From Halopseudomonas salegens (GTDB taxonomy: Bacteria; Pseudomonadota; Gammaproteobacteria; Pseudomonadales; Pseudomonadaceae), in the NCBI RefSeq assembly GCF_900105655.1, contig NZ_LT629787.1, positions 1,612,001 to 1,676,000 on the forward strand: DNA of 64,000 bases, written 5' to 3'. The stretch's first letter is position 1. Each line of letters opens with the position of its first letter. A program made the position numbers and the translations under genes. Positions 1-9,775 of the stretch are shown one piece after another. The notes beneath the pieces are model-generated. The model saw nothing but the letters and a program-made list of their open reading frames with translations. It had not been told where the DNA came from and ran no database searches.

Positions 1-2
1 CT

Positions 3-134
3 GGCCTCTCACACCTCGGCGACCGCAAGGGACTTTTTCCGCCTCTGAGTGCGGGTTTCTGCGCCATATCCGGCGGCGTCATTATCGTCATGTCGCACTA
101 CCGTTTCCTGGTCTATAGTCAATCAGACTGCTGA
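3..134 (+). CDS. C-terminal fragment of a probable membrane protein (5' end outside window)
   Basis: This is an open frame running in from the window edge and ending at a TGA at 132-134, giving 43 residues. The visible tail holds one hydrophobic stretch (FCAISGGVIIVM) that could be the last transmembrane helix, followed by a short polar end. I cannot assign a family. The other two plus-strand frames also reach stops in this stretch (one near 48, one near 118), so the choice of frame rests only on the hydrophobic pattern and on the stop lying shortly before the next gene. Confidence 0.35.
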   Translation, partial: GLSHLGDRKGLFPPLSAGFCAISGGVIIVMSHYRFLVYSQSDC

Positions 135-183
135 TGAATGACGCGCAGCAATACTGACGACCCTGAATCGGACCAATCCCTGC

Positions 184-1323
184 ATGGCCCACGAGTCCCA
201 CCACCATCGCCAACCACCTGCCGGCATTTCTTTATGGCCTCTGATGTTGCTGACAGCCTTTATTGTGCTATTGAGCGGGATCAGCCTGGCGGCCCTGCAA
301 TACCATCAGCACAGCCGCAGCATTCTGGCCTCCGGTGACAGCCTGTTCGGGCATATCAGCGAACGCGTACAGAGCAAACTCAACCGCACCTTTTTACCAC
401 CCCGTCAGGCGCTCAACTTCCTGGCGCTGGATCCGGTTATCGAAACCCGCAACCTCGAACAACGCCTGCCGCATTTGCCGCGCATTGCCCGGGTACTGAT
501 AGACAATCCGCAGCTCAACTCGCTGTATATTGGCTGGGATTCCGGTGACTATCTGATGCTGCGACCGCTGCGCAGCAACGAATTGCGCGAACGCTTCCAG
601 GCCCCGGGCAGCGCTCAATGGATGGTCTGGCATATCGCTGCCGACCAGTTGCCACCCAGGGTTGATCATCTGTTCCTGGATCCGGATCTGGCGATTCTGA
701 CCACCAGTCAACCCTTGTTTGACGGCTTTGACCCGCGCCAACGGCCCTGGTATCAACAGGCAAAGAATAGTGACGAACAGATCATCACCACCCCATATGT
801 ATTTTTTTCGACCAATGAATTCGGCACTACGCTGGCCAGGCAGGCCGGCAAACAGGCCGTGCTGGGCGCCGATCTGACCTTGAGTCAGCTATCGAGCAAT
901 CTGTCCGACATTGAGCTGACACCCTCCAGCGAACGCTTGCTGTATTCGGCCGAGGGCACCGTCATTGCTTATCACAACCCCCAGCGATTGCTTGGTTCAC
1001 GGCAGGGCGATCCTGGGCATTTGCGAACGTTTTCCGAGTTGGGCAGCACCCTGCTGGCCGCCCTGGCCAGTGACGGTTATCGGATTGAACGACAAACCAG
1101 CTTGCGCCTGGAAGGCCGCGAGTGGCGGGTCCTGCAACAGCAGCTCAATGTCTCCGGTGCCCCGGAGACCTATCTGGCACTGGTCGTTCCCGAAGACGAG
1201 CTGCTGGCGGATGCCTACCGCATTCGCCGCGAAAGTGTGCTGATCATCCTGTTATTCAGTGTACTGGTCTTGCCGCTGAGCTTCTTGTTGATGCGTTCGC
1301 GAATTCGTCATAGCCAGGCGTAA
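184..1323 (+). CDS. Orphan Cache-domain membrane sensor without an output domain
   Basis: A 379-residue protein with an N-terminal membrane helix (about residues 16-38), a large periplasmic region and a second helix (about 350-371), ending only about eight residues later (MRSRIRHSQA). The periplasmic part reads like a double-Cache (PDC) ligand-binding domain: FDPRQRPWY followed by ITTPYVF is typical of Cache sensors in chemoreceptors and cyclases. No HAMP, GGDEF, kinase or methyl-accepting segment follows, so there is no visible signalling output. It may act through a partner or be a truncated relative of a cyclase or receptor. The ATG at 184 has only a weak ribosome-binding site; a downstream start is possible. 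It lies 50 bases before dacB on the same strand. Confidence 0.7.
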   Translation: MAHESHHHRQPPAGISLWPLMLLTAFIVLLSGISLAALQYHQHSRSILASGDSLFGHISERVQSKLNRTFLPPRQALNFLALDPVIETRNLEQRLPHLPRIARVLIDNPQLNSLYIGWDSGDYLMLRPLRSNELRERFQAPGSAQWMVWHIAADQLPPRVDHLFLDPDLAILTTSQPLFDGFDPRQRPWYQQAKNSDEQIITTPYVFFSTNEFGTTLARQAGKQAVLGADLTLSQLSSNLSDIELTPSSERLLYSAEGTVIAYHNPQRLLGSRQGDPGHLRTFSELGSTLLAALASDGYRIERQTSLRLEGREWRVLQQQLNVSGAPETYLALVVPEDELLADAYRIRRESVLIILLFSVLVLPLSFLLMRSRIRHSQA

Positions 1324-1373
1324 ACGCCTCAGCTATAGTCGGATGTACAAGTGCTGCATTGGAGCCGCCTGGC

Positions 1374-2843
1374 ATGCCTGTTTCCCGAACCCTGTTGCGT
1401 TGTTTACTGCCCATTACCGGCCTGCTGCTGTTGGCGCCCTGCGTGTCGGCGGACAATAGCGCGCTGCAACTGCCTGAGGCTGTAAACCAGGCCTTGAGTA
1501 ATGCCCAGGTGCCGGCCAACGCCCTGTCACTGGCGGTTATTCCGCTTGAGGGCCAGGGCTTGGCGCAATTCGTCAATGCCGAGCAGGTTGTGAACCCGGC
1601 ATCGACGATGAAACTGCTGACCACCTTTGCCGCGCTTGAGCTGCTGGGGCCGGATTACCAATGGCACACCGAGCTGCTGAGTAATGCAGAGATCAGGAAT
1701 GGCATCCTGCATGGTGACCTGATCTTCCGTAGCAGCGGTGACCCGAAGCTGACCCAGGAACGTGTGTGGTTACTGCTGCGCGAACTGCGTGCAGCCGGTG
1801 TAGTGGAAGTCCGTGGTGACCTGGTATTGCAACCAGCGGACTTGCGGATGCCGGCAGATGCCGTGCCTTTCCGTGATGATGGCAATGATCAGAGCCGCCC
1901 CTTCCTGGTCGAACCCGATCCGCTGCTGAGCAACCTCAAACTGTTCAATCTGAGTACCCATGCCGAGTCCTCCGGCATTCGAACCCACCTGGAACCGGCG
2001 TTACCGGAAATCCATATCGACAACCAGGTACGCAAGCTGCCCCCCGTCAGCAACTGCCCCTGGCCGAACATTGCCTACAACCTGGACGACCAGAACAGTC
2101 GCGCCACCTTGACGCTGACTGGCAGCCTGCATCAGGGTTGCAGCGCCCAACGCTACTTCTCCGCACTGGATGCGGCAACCTATACCGCCAGCCTGTTGCG
2201 CGTCACCTGGCATGAACTGGGCGGCAAAATCACCGGCAACAACCGCATTGGCAGCCAGCCCGCCGGCGCGCGTCGCCTGGCCAGCAACAGCTCCCCCGAC
2301 CTGGTCAGTGTCGTGCGTGATATCAACAAGTTCAGCAACAACACCATGGCGCGTCAGCTGTTGCTGACCATAGGCCGGGAGAACCGGACCGCAGCGGATG
2401 CAGACGACCACAAGGCTGCGGTCAGAGCCATCGAAGCCTGGTTGGCCAGCAAGAATATCCAGCCAAAGGGCCTGGTGATCGACAATGGTTCCGGCCTGTC
2501 GCGCATCGAGCGAATCACGGCACGGGATATGGCACTTCTGCTGGAAGCCGCCTGGAAAAGTCCTTTTGCCGCCGAGTTCATTTCGTCCATGCCGCTGGCA
2601 GCGATGGACGGCACCATGCGCCGGCGACTGCACAATACCCCGCTGGTCGGTGAAGCGCATGTAAAGACCGGCTCACTGCGCAATGTGCGGGCCATCGCCG
2701 GCATTACCCGCGATGGCAACGGCAAAAGCTGGGCGGTCAGTGCGATAGTCAATCATGGTGCCGCCGGAAGCAGTCGGCGGGCGCTGGATCTGGTCTTGCA
2801 GGATGTGCATCGGCGCACGGCAACGGACGTTGCGATCCAGTAA
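1374..2843 (+). CDS. dacB: D-alanyl-D-alanine carboxypeptidase/endopeptidase (PBP4, peptidase S13)
   Basis: Periplasmic penicillin-binding protein that trims the terminal D-Ala and cleaves D-Ala-mDAP cross-links in peptidoglycan. The 489-residue product has a signal peptide (hydrophobic LLPITGLLLLAP, cleavage likely near VSA). All three S13 motifs are present: STMK with catalytic Ser near residue 77, SNN near 321 and KTG near 431. Length fits the family (about 480). The ATG at 1374 is preceded by GGAG at 1361-1364; the in-frame TTG at 1359 has no ribosome-binding site of its own. It sits next to the ATP-grasp/transglutaminase cluster, whose products may also act on peptides, but it faces away from that operon and no functional link is shown. 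Confidence 0.93.
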   Translation: MPVSRTLLRCLLPITGLLLLAPCVSADNSALQLPEAVNQALSNAQVPANALSLAVIPLEGQGLAQFVNAEQVVNPASTMKLLTTFAALELLGPDYQWHTELLSNAEIRNGILHGDLIFRSSGDPKLTQERVWLLLRELRAAGVVEVRGDLVLQPADLRMPADAVPFRDDGNDQSRPFLVEPDPLLSNLKLFNLSTHAESSGIRTHLEPALPEIHIDNQVRKLPPVSNCPWPNIAYNLDDQNSRATLTLTGSLHQGCSAQRYFSALDAATYTASLLRVTWHELGGKITGNNRIGSQPAGARRLASNSSPDLVSVVRDINKFSNNTMARQLLLTIGRENRTAADADDHKAAVRAIEAWLASKNIQPKGLVIDNGSGLSRIERITARDMALLLEAAWKSPFAAEFISSMPLAAMDGTMRRRLHNTPLVGEAHVKTGSLRNVRAIAGITRDGNGKSWAVSAIVNHGAAGSSRRALDLVLQDVHRRTATDVAIQ

Positions 2844-2873
2844 GCCGGGGATCGGCTGATCACTGACCGCTGA

Positions 2874-3788
2874 TCACTGACCGAATGCCAGCCCCCCGTC
2901 CCTGTCCGGGCTGGGAATCACGTCCACGGCAACGCTGAGTTCGTGTTCCCCGCCGCCGGTCATAACCCCCTTCAACGGGGTTACATCCGCGTAATCCCTG
3001 CCCCAGCCGAGAATGATATAGCGCTCATCGGGCAAGCAGCCATTGGTCGGATCAATCTCCAGCCATCCCCAGCCGGGCACATAGACTGACAACCACGCAT
3101 GGGTGGCATCGGCGCCGAGCAGTTTTTCCTGTCCCGGTGGTGGCAGGGTTTCCATGTAACCACTGACATAGCGCGCGGCCAGCCCCATTGAACGCATACA
3201 GCCAATGGCCAGATGGGCAAAGTCCTGACAGACACCGCGACGGTTGGCCAACACCTCCTCTACCGGCGTGGCGACGGTGGTGAAATCCGGATCGTAGGTG
3301 AAATCCGTGAATATCTGCTGGTTGAGGGAGGCTATGGCGTCTACCAGGTTACATCCCGGCGTAAAGCTCTGTCGGGCATAATTTGCCAGGCGGTCGTGCT
3401 GCTGCACAAACGCTGAATCCAGAGCAAACAGGCGTGCTTCCAGGGTATCGGCATTGCTGTAGGCCAGATCCTGGCGCAAGGCCTGCACCGCATCCTCCCA
3501 GGGGATACTGGAGAAAATGTCCTGTGCAGGACGGGGACGGGTTTCCAGGCTGCAGGTAAGGGTTACCTGCAGGTTGCTGTGCAGTTGCTCAAGGGAAAAA
3601 TACACCACACGATTGCCGAAGAAATCCGTGCGTTCACGCTGACGTATGGGTGCCGGGTTGATATGGATACGGGTCTCGCCAACCCATTGCCAGGGTAGCT
3701 CACGCGGCAGCATACGCGCCTCGTTATGACTCAGGCTGACCTGACCGCTGTATTCATAACTGGTGGTATGGCGCAGTTGATATTTCAT
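2874..3788 (-). CDS. Transglutaminase-like cysteine protease family protein
   Basis: A 304-residue protein with the bacterial transglutaminase-like N-terminal beta domain (about 1-90) followed by a transglutaminase core. The catalytic triad is visible: Cys in RRGVCQDFAH (about 185), His in DATHAWL (about 229) and Asp in EIDPTNG (about 244). Family members cleave or form amide bonds; the substrate is unknown. No signal peptide is seen, so it is predicted to be cytoplasmic. It is the last gene of the minus-strand operon and its ATG follows the stop of the ATP-grasp/alpha-E fusion by two bases, which implies translational coupling. Such genes are recurrently found with circularly permuted ATP-grasp and alpha-E genes. 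Confidence 0.85.
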   Translation of the reverse strand: MKYQLRHTTSYEYSGQVSLSHNEARMLPRELPWQWVGETRIHINPAPIRQRERTDFFGNRVVYFSLEQLHSNLQVTLTCSLETRPRPAQDIFSSIPWEDAVQALRQDLAYSNADTLEARLFALDSAFVQQHDRLANYARQSFTPGCNLVDAIASLNQQIFTDFTYDPDFTTVATPVEEVLANRRGVCQDFAHLAIGCMRSMGLAARYVSGYMETLPPPGQEKLLGADATHAWLSVYVPGWGWLEIDPTNGCLPDERYIILGWGRDYADVTPLKGVMTGGGEHELSVAVDVIPSPDRDGGLAFGQ

Positions 3789-3790
3789 GC

Positions 3791-6391
3791 TCAGTTACCG
3801 TATTGCATGGTGACCAGCTGACGCGGCAGCTCGACATGACTGAAATGGCTGTGGGATACCGCATTGGACAGCTCGGCCATCGGCCTGATCAATCGATCAA
3901 GGAGATCGGTCAGGGCTGCACGGGCCTCAGCCGAGTGCTCGAGATCCCCGAGGGTGTCGATATCAACCAGGTGCAGAGTGCTGCTGGCTTCGATGATCAG
4001 GCGGGTTTCCAGATTACGGTAGGGTGAGCTGCCGGGGCTGGGCAAGCGCTCGATTTGCCGTCCCAGCCGCTTCAGCATATAGCCAACCGAGCGCGGGTTG
4101 GTTTCATCAAACAACAGCAGATCAAGAATCGCGGACGGGTGCAGCTGCGAGCGATAACGACGACGGTACACGGTAAAGTTGTCGGTGGTTGCCAACACCA
4201 CCTCCCACAGGGGTATACCCGGCTGATTCGCTGTCAGCAAGGCCAGCTTGAGCAGCTCAAGGCTGCTCAGGGCGCGCTCGACAAAGCGGCCGATATCGAG
4301 AAACCGCCAGCCGTAATGATGCGGCATGGTCTCGTTGCACAAGCCAAAGAACGCAGCCAGATCCAGCACCATGGCTTCCAGGTGCCGCTGGCCGACTACG
4401 ATACCCCGGGTACGCGACAGGTTGTTGAAGCGTTGGCGCATGCCGTTAATCGCCCGCCAGGTATCGTCCCCCAGATGATCGCGCACCGAGCGGCTGTTGC
4501 GTACAAAGTGGCCGAACAACTCGGGCAGGCCATCGGGCTGGTCATCGTTGAAGAGCTGCAGCAAACGATCACGAAAAGCGATGTAATCCCTCGAAAAATG
4601 GGTATTACTGATCGGCAACTCGTCTTCATCCAGATCTGCAGGCAAGCCACTGTCGGCATCGATCGGAATTTCCAGAGCGGTCAGCAGGTCCGGAAGGATA
4701 TGTGCCCCGGCCTCCAGACGGTCGTCCTGCAGCAAGCGCGCCAGGGATTCACGCAACAGCCGGGCACGGGTATCCAGGCGTTCACCATAGCGGCCCATCC
4801 AGAACAGACTTTCCGCTACCCGGCAGGGCAAGTCCTTGCCGTCGCGGGTAACCACGATCGGGCCCTGTGCCTGGCGCAGCATGCTGATGTGTGGCTGGGG
4901 TACCGGTGCCAACACCCAGACATCCTTGACCGTGCGGCTTTGCATCAGTGGTGAACCCGGCTCGCCAACCCAGGCCAGCCCGCCGGGCATGACCCGATAG
5001 TTGCGCTGACCCACCGGCTTGCCGATGTCGCCCGGTTCAACCAGGGTAAAGCAGCGCAGGGTCGTATGTTGCTCTTCCAGGCGCCGGGTATGTGGGTTGA
5101 ATCCGGCGGTGACTGCCGTTTCCACGGGGCGTTGAGCCGTGAACAGGTGCCCTCGCCGCTCCAGATCCAGCCGCAGGCACTGCACTGCCTGCGAGTCCAG
5201 CTGCGATGGATGCAAGGTCACACCGGGCTGAGTCACATCACGCAGCAGCCAGGCGTCCAGATCGAGGAGGACTTCACTGCGGGCCAGCGCATCACCGCAC
5301 CAGCGCGTTTCACGGCAAGGCAACAACAGGGTTTCACCCAGCAGACGCTGACACAGTGCAGGCAGAAAAGCTGCCAAGGCTGGATGTTCCAGTACACCGG
5401 TACCCAATGCGTTGGCGATCCGTACTTCACCGTTGCGCACTGCCTGCAACAGCCCCGGCACCCCCAGCAGTGAATCCGGGCGCAGTTCCAGAGGGTCGCA
5501 CCAGGGGTCATTGATCATGCGCACGATCACGTCAACCTGAGTCAGACCACCCAGGGTTCGCATCTGTACCTGACCGCCACGCACGACCAGATCCGCGCCT
5601 TCAACCAGCGAGAAATTCATGTAGTTGGCCAACCAGGCATGCTCGAAGTAGCCCGGGCTGCCCGGCCCCGGTGACAACAGAACAATACTGGGGTTTTCTT
5701 TCTGCCCATTGGCCAGGCTGGCCAGGCAGCGGTGTTCGGCCTGCAGGAAGCCAGCCAGGCGCTTGATCGGCGCATCCCGGTAAACACCCGGCAGGGCCCG
5801 GGCCAGGGTAATGCGGTTTTCCAGTGCATAGCCGGCACCCGCCGGCGATTGGGTCCAGTCACCGAGAATCTGCCACTGCCCATTGGCATCGCGAGTCAGA
5901 TCAACACCATGCCGGATCAGTAACGGTCGCTCCTGCTGTGGCGGATCGTCGGCGGCAGAAAACAGGAAGCCCGGGTGGGTATACACCAGTTCCGGCGGTA
6001 GCAGGCCCTCACGAATGACCCGGCGTTCGCCGTACAGGTCATCGACCAGGTGTTCAAGCAAACGGCTGCGCTGGGTCAGGCCCGCCTCGAGACTTTCCCA
6101 TTCCTGGGTACTGATGACAAACGGCAGGCAATCCAGCTGCCAGGATCGCAGCTGCCCCGGGTGATCTTCATAGGGATTGAAGGTAACGCCATTTTCATGC
6201 AGCAGGTTCTGGGCTTCTTCCGAGCGCAGGGCCAGGGTTTCCGGACCCAACTGGGCAAACTCGTCGAGCAACTTTTGCCAATGGGCACGCAATTGCCCGC
6301 GACTGTCCTGCACCTCGCTGAATTGCGTGGCGGCGGGCAAGCCGTCAAGCAAGGACTGAATGGCCGTTGGAGCGACACTGCTGGGCTGCAT
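3791..6391 (-). CDS. Fused circularly permuted ATP-grasp and alpha-E domain protein
   Basis: An 866-residue fusion. Residues about 1-500 match the circularly permuted ATP-grasp type 2 family (DUF404/DUF407; landmarks FNPYEDHPG, GAGYALENR and YRVMPGG). Residues about 525-866 are an alpha-E (DUF403) helical domain beginning AESLFWMGRYGERLD. ATP-grasp enzymes join a carboxylate to an amine using ATP; the alpha-E partner has no assigned chemistry. In the separate ATP-grasp protein at 10069 the expected lysine lies in LVVKPANESGGYG; the equivalent stretch here reads WLLRDVTQPG, so this copy may be catalytically altered. The ATG at 6391 has an AGGTAA ribosome-binding site; the in-frame TTG at 6406 was set aside. 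It overlaps neither neighbour and lies between the two transglutaminases. Confidence 0.87.
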   Translation of the reverse strand: MQPSSVAPTAIQSLLDGLPAATQFSEVQDSRGQLRAHWQKLLDEFAQLGPETLALRSEEAQNLLHENGVTFNPYEDHPGQLRSWQLDCLPFVISTQEWESLEAGLTQRSRLLEHLVDDLYGERRVIREGLLPPELVYTHPGFLFSAADDPPQQERPLLIRHGVDLTRDANGQWQILGDWTQSPAGAGYALENRITLARALPGVYRDAPIKRLAGFLQAEHRCLASLANGQKENPSIVLLSPGPGSPGYFEHAWLANYMNFSLVEGADLVVRGGQVQMRTLGGLTQVDVIVRMINDPWCDPLELRPDSLLGVPGLLQAVRNGEVRIANALGTGVLEHPALAAFLPALCQRLLGETLLLPCRETRWCGDALARSEVLLDLDAWLLRDVTQPGVTLHPSQLDSQAVQCLRLDLERRGHLFTAQRPVETAVTAGFNPHTRRLEEQHTTLRCFTLVEPGDIGKPVGQRNYRVMPGGLAWVGEPGSPLMQSRTVKDVWVLAPVPQPHISMLRQAQGPIVVTRDGKDLPCRVAESLFWMGRYGERLDTRARLLRESLARLLQDDRLEAGAHILPDLLTALEIPIDADSGLPADLDEDELPISNTHFSRDYIAFRDRLLQLFNDDQPDGLPELFGHFVRNSRSVRDHLGDDTWRAINGMRQRFNNLSRTRGIVVGQRHLEAMVLDLAAFFGLCNETMPHHYGWRFLDIGRFVERALSSLELLKLALLTANQPGIPLWEVVLATTDNFTVYRRRYRSQLHPSAILDLLLFDETNPRSVGYMLKRLGRQIERLPSPGSSPYRNLETRLIIEASSTLHLVDIDTLGDLEHSAEARAALTDLLDRLIRPMAELSNAVSHSHFSHVELPRQLVTMQYGN

Positions 6392-6445
6392 AGCGGTTAC
6401 CTGCAAGCACCCGCGAGGTGCTCGCCAAATGATGACAAAAGAGCA

Positions 6446-9400
6446 TTATAAACCAGTTGGTGGCACCCCGGCGCGACGTAAATCCAGTGTATGCGGGTAT
6501 TCCTGCCCCGCTGCCTGGGCAATGCGCTGCATCGGCCCCTGGGTATGGCCGTAGGCCCAGAAACGCGCCATGCGTCGGGACTCGGCCTCATTGGCATTGA
6601 TCGGAAAGTGCTCGAAGTTGCGCCCGGCCGGATGCACGACATGGTAGGTGCAGCCACCCAGGGAACGCTCATTCCAGCGGTCAACCAGATCAAACACCAG
6701 CGGAGCCTGCACCGGAATCATCGGATGCAGGGCCGATGAGGGCTGCCAGGCACGGTAACGCACCCCGGCAACGGCCTCTCCCGGTACTCCGGTGGCCTGC
6801 AACGGCACTTTAAAGCCGTTGCAGGTCAGGATATGCCGCGACGGATTGAAATCCTGCACCTTTACCTGCAGGCGCTCAACCGAGGAGTCGACATAGCGCG
6901 CGGTGCCACCCCCACTGCTCTCTTCACCCAACACATGCCAGGGTTCAATCGCCTGTTGCAGGTTGATGGTCACGCCCTCGTACTGCACTTCACCCAGCTG
7001 CGGGAAGCGGAATTCCAGATGCGGGCGGAACCATTCCGCGGAAAAGCCAAAGCCATGGCTGCGCAGATCCTCGACCACCTCGACCAGATCACGCCAGAGA
7101 AAGTGCGGCAGCATCCAGCGATCATGCAGCGCGGTGCCCCAGCGAGTCAGTGGCTGGCGATAGGGCTTGGCCCAGAAGCGGGCTACCAGTGCGCGGATGA
7201 GCAATTGCTGCATCAGGCTCATTTCCGCGTGTGGCGGCATCTCGAAGCCACGCAACTCCAGCAGCCCCAGGCGCCCGGTGGCGGTATCCGGGGAATACAG
7301 CTTGTCGATACAGAATTCGGCGCGGTGGGTATTGCCGGTAATATCGGTGAGCAAATGCCGCAACAGACGATCCACCAGCCAGGGCTGGGGTACATCGCCA
7401 GTGGGCATCTGCGCCAGGGCTATTTCCAGTTCATACAGCGCCTCGTTGCGCGCTTCATCAACCCGCGGCGCCTGACTGGTCGGGCCCACAAACAAACCGG
7501 AAAATACGTAGGACAGGCTTGGGTGATGCTGCCAATAGGTCAGCAAACTGGCGAGCAGGTCCGGGCGACGCAAGAAGGGTGAATCAGCTGGCGTCGGCCC
7601 ACCCAGGGTGACGTGATTGCCGCCGCCGGTGCCGGTGTGTCGGCCATCGAGCATGAATTTTTCAGTCCCCAGGCGGGTTTGCCGCGCTTCTTCGTAGAGA
7701 ATCCGGGTATTGCGTTCCAGGTCGCGCCAGGTTCGGGCCGGCATGACATTGACTTCAATGACGCCCGGGTCCGGGGTAATCATGAATTTCTCCAGGCGCG
7801 GATCACTCGGCGGCGGATAGCCTTCCACACACACCGGCATTGTCAGCGCAGCGGCGCTTTGCTCCACTGCCGCAATCAGCTCGAGAAATTCTTCCAGTTT
7901 GCCGGTCGGCGGCAAGAACACGAAGAGCTTGCCATCCCGGGGCTCGACACAAAGGGCGGTGGCAATCACCTCGGGCGGCGTTATATCCGGCTTCTGCTCT
8001 TGCCACTCCTGCCCTTTCGCCAGGACATGCAAGCCTCGACCGCTCAGGCCGGGCGCAGGAGTCAGGCTGTAACGGCTGGCAACTTCACCGTGTACATCGG
8101 GCAGTGCCGGCGGGGTATCGAACAGGGAGCGTGGCTGCGGCTCTTCCCGGCGTTTCAGCGGCAAGGCCGAAAGCGGCAGGCGCAGGCCCATGGGTGAATC
8201 GCCGGGCACCAGATACAGGTGATCACGACGCAAGGGCCATTCACCGGTCTGCCAGCCATCTTCGTCATCATTGCGTGCCAACGGCAGTACCAGACCCACT
8301 TCCCGGTCGAGCCCACGCTCAAGCAGCCGGGCCAGACGATTGCGGTTGGCATCATCCCCCAGGTCTTCGCCCTTGAGGTCAACATCCACCGGCTCGTTGC
8401 GCTCTTGCCAGAGGTAGTAATAACCATCTTCGTAGCAGGGAATCAGGTAGCGATCAGACAACCCGAGACGCTTGACCAGTTCGGCGGCAAAGCGCCGGGC
8501 CTCGGCTTCCTTGAAGCCGTAATCACGCTCGATATCGGCCAGCCATTGATCGTCATGCCAGACCGGCTCGCCGTCATGGCGCCAGTAGCAGGCCAGTGCC
8601 CAGCGCGGCAAGGGCTCGCCCGGGTACCACTTGCCCTGTTGATAGTGAATCAGTGATCCCGGCGCATAATGTGGCCGCAAACGCTGCAATAGCTGTTCCG
8701 ACAGCTTGCGCTTGGTGGGGCCCTGCGCATCAATGTTCCATTCCGGTGCATCCATGTCGTCAATGGCCACAAAAGTGGGCTCGCCACCCATGGTCAGACG
8801 AACATCCAGCGCCTCCAGCTGGGCATCAATCTTGTCGCCCAGCTGATCAATCTGCTGCCACTGGTCACGGCTGTAAGGCAAGGTGACGCGCGGATCTTCA
8901 TGTACCCGTTCGACCGACATGTGCACATCGAACTCGACCTCGCAGGGTTCGGTCGCACCGGTAATGGGCGCAGCGCTGCTCGGTTCGGGAGTGGCAGCCA
9001 GCGGCAGGTGCCCTTCCCCGGCGAACAGACCGGAAGTGGGGTCCAGCCCGATCCAGCCCGCACCGGGTATGAAGACCTCGGTCCAGGCATGCAGGTCGGT
9101 AAAATCCACCTCGGTGCCCGACGGGCCATCCAGAGCTTTGACATCTGCGGTCAACTGAACCAGATAGCCCGACACAAAACGGGCTGCAAGGCCCAGATGA
9201 CGGAAGATTTGCACCAGCAACCAGGCGGAGTCGCGGCAGCTGCCCTGGGCCAGACCAAGGGTTTCTTCGGCGCTCTGTACCCCCGGCTCCATCCGGATCA
9301 GGTACTTGATATCGTTTTCCAGACGTTGATTCAATTCGACCAGAAAGGTGGCAATGGCTTGCGGCTCACGCTTGACCTGTTTCAGCCATTTTGTCAGCAA

Positions 9401-9775
9401 TGGCCCGGATTCAGTGACTTCCAGATAGGGGTGGAGTTCTTTCTTCAATGCCTCGGGGTAGCTGAAAGGAAATTGCTCAGCGTACTCCTCGACAAAGAAA
9501 TCGAAGGGATTGACCACCGTCATGGGGGCAATCAATTCCACATCGATATGCAAGTGGTCGAGCTTCTCCGGAAACACCAGGCGCGCGACATGATTGCCGA
9601 AGGGATCCTGCTGCCAGTTGATGAAATACTCGCCACCACTGACGTTGAGACTGTAAGCCTCGACCGGGGTACGGCAATGTGGCGCCGGGCGCAAACGCAC
9701 CAGGTGCGGCGACACCGAAACTGGCCGATCAAAACGGTAATGCGTGCGATGCCTGAGTGCTACACGAATGGTCAT
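6446..9775 (-). CDS. Large transglutaminase-DUF2126 protein
   Basis: A 1109-residue protein, first gene of the minus-strand operon. Residues about 1-290 are a transglutaminase-like domain with Cys in GSCRDSAW (about 180), His in DLHAWTEVF and Asp in GLDPTSG. The rest (from about 300: LTMGGEPTFV) is the DUF2126 region, which has landmarks such as GGGNHVTLGG and HTGTGGG and whose function is unproven. The two-part architecture and length are usual for this family, which co-occurs with alpha-E and permuted ATP-grasp genes. No signal peptide is seen. An AGGGA ribosome-binding site precedes the ATG. The gene is transcribed away from the ATP-grasp gene at 10069, across a 293-bp divergent promoter region. 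Confidence 0.9.
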   Translation of the reverse strand: MTIRVALRHRTHYRFDRPVSVSPHLVRLRPAPHCRTPVEAYSLNVSGGEYFINWQQDPFGNHVARLVFPEKLDHLHIDVELIAPMTVVNPFDFFVEEYAEQFPFSYPEALKKELHPYLEVTESGPLLTKWLKQVKREPQAIATFLVELNQRLENDIKYLIRMEPGVQSAEETLGLAQGSCRDSAWLLVQIFRHLGLAARFVSGYLVQLTADVKALDGPSGTEVDFTDLHAWTEVFIPGAGWIGLDPTSGLFAGEGHLPLAATPEPSSAAPITGATEPCEVEFDVHMSVERVHEDPRVTLPYSRDQWQQIDQLGDKIDAQLEALDVRLTMGGEPTFVAIDDMDAPEWNIDAQGPTKRKLSEQLLQRLRPHYAPGSLIHYQQGKWYPGEPLPRWALACYWRHDGEPVWHDDQWLADIERDYGFKEAEARRFAAELVKRLGLSDRYLIPCYEDGYYYLWQERNEPVDVDLKGEDLGDDANRNRLARLLERGLDREVGLVLPLARNDDEDGWQTGEWPLRRDHLYLVPGDSPMGLRLPLSALPLKRREEPQPRSLFDTPPALPDVHGEVASRYSLTPAPGLSGRGLHVLAKGQEWQEQKPDITPPEVIATALCVEPRDGKLFVFLPPTGKLEEFLELIAAVEQSAAALTMPVCVEGYPPPSDPRLEKFMITPDPGVIEVNVMPARTWRDLERNTRILYEEARQTRLGTEKFMLDGRHTGTGGGNHVTLGGPTPADSPFLRRPDLLASLLTYWQHHPSLSYVFSGLFVGPTSQAPRVDEARNEALYELEIALAQMPTGDVPQPWLVDRLLRHLLTDITGNTHRAEFCIDKLYSPDTATGRLGLLELRGFEMPPHAEMSLMQQLLIRALVARFWAKPYRQPLTRWGTALHDRWMLPHFLWRDLVEVVEDLRSHGFGFSAEWFRPHLEFRFPQLGEVQYEGVTINLQQAIEPWHVLGEESSGGGTARYVDSSVERLQVKVQDFNPSRHILTCNGFKVPLQATGVPGEAVAGVRYRAWQPSSALHPMIPVQAPLVFDLVDRWNERSLGGCTYHVVHPAGRNFEHFPINANEAESRRMARFWAYGHTQGPMQRIAQAAGQEYPHTLDLRRAGVPPTGL

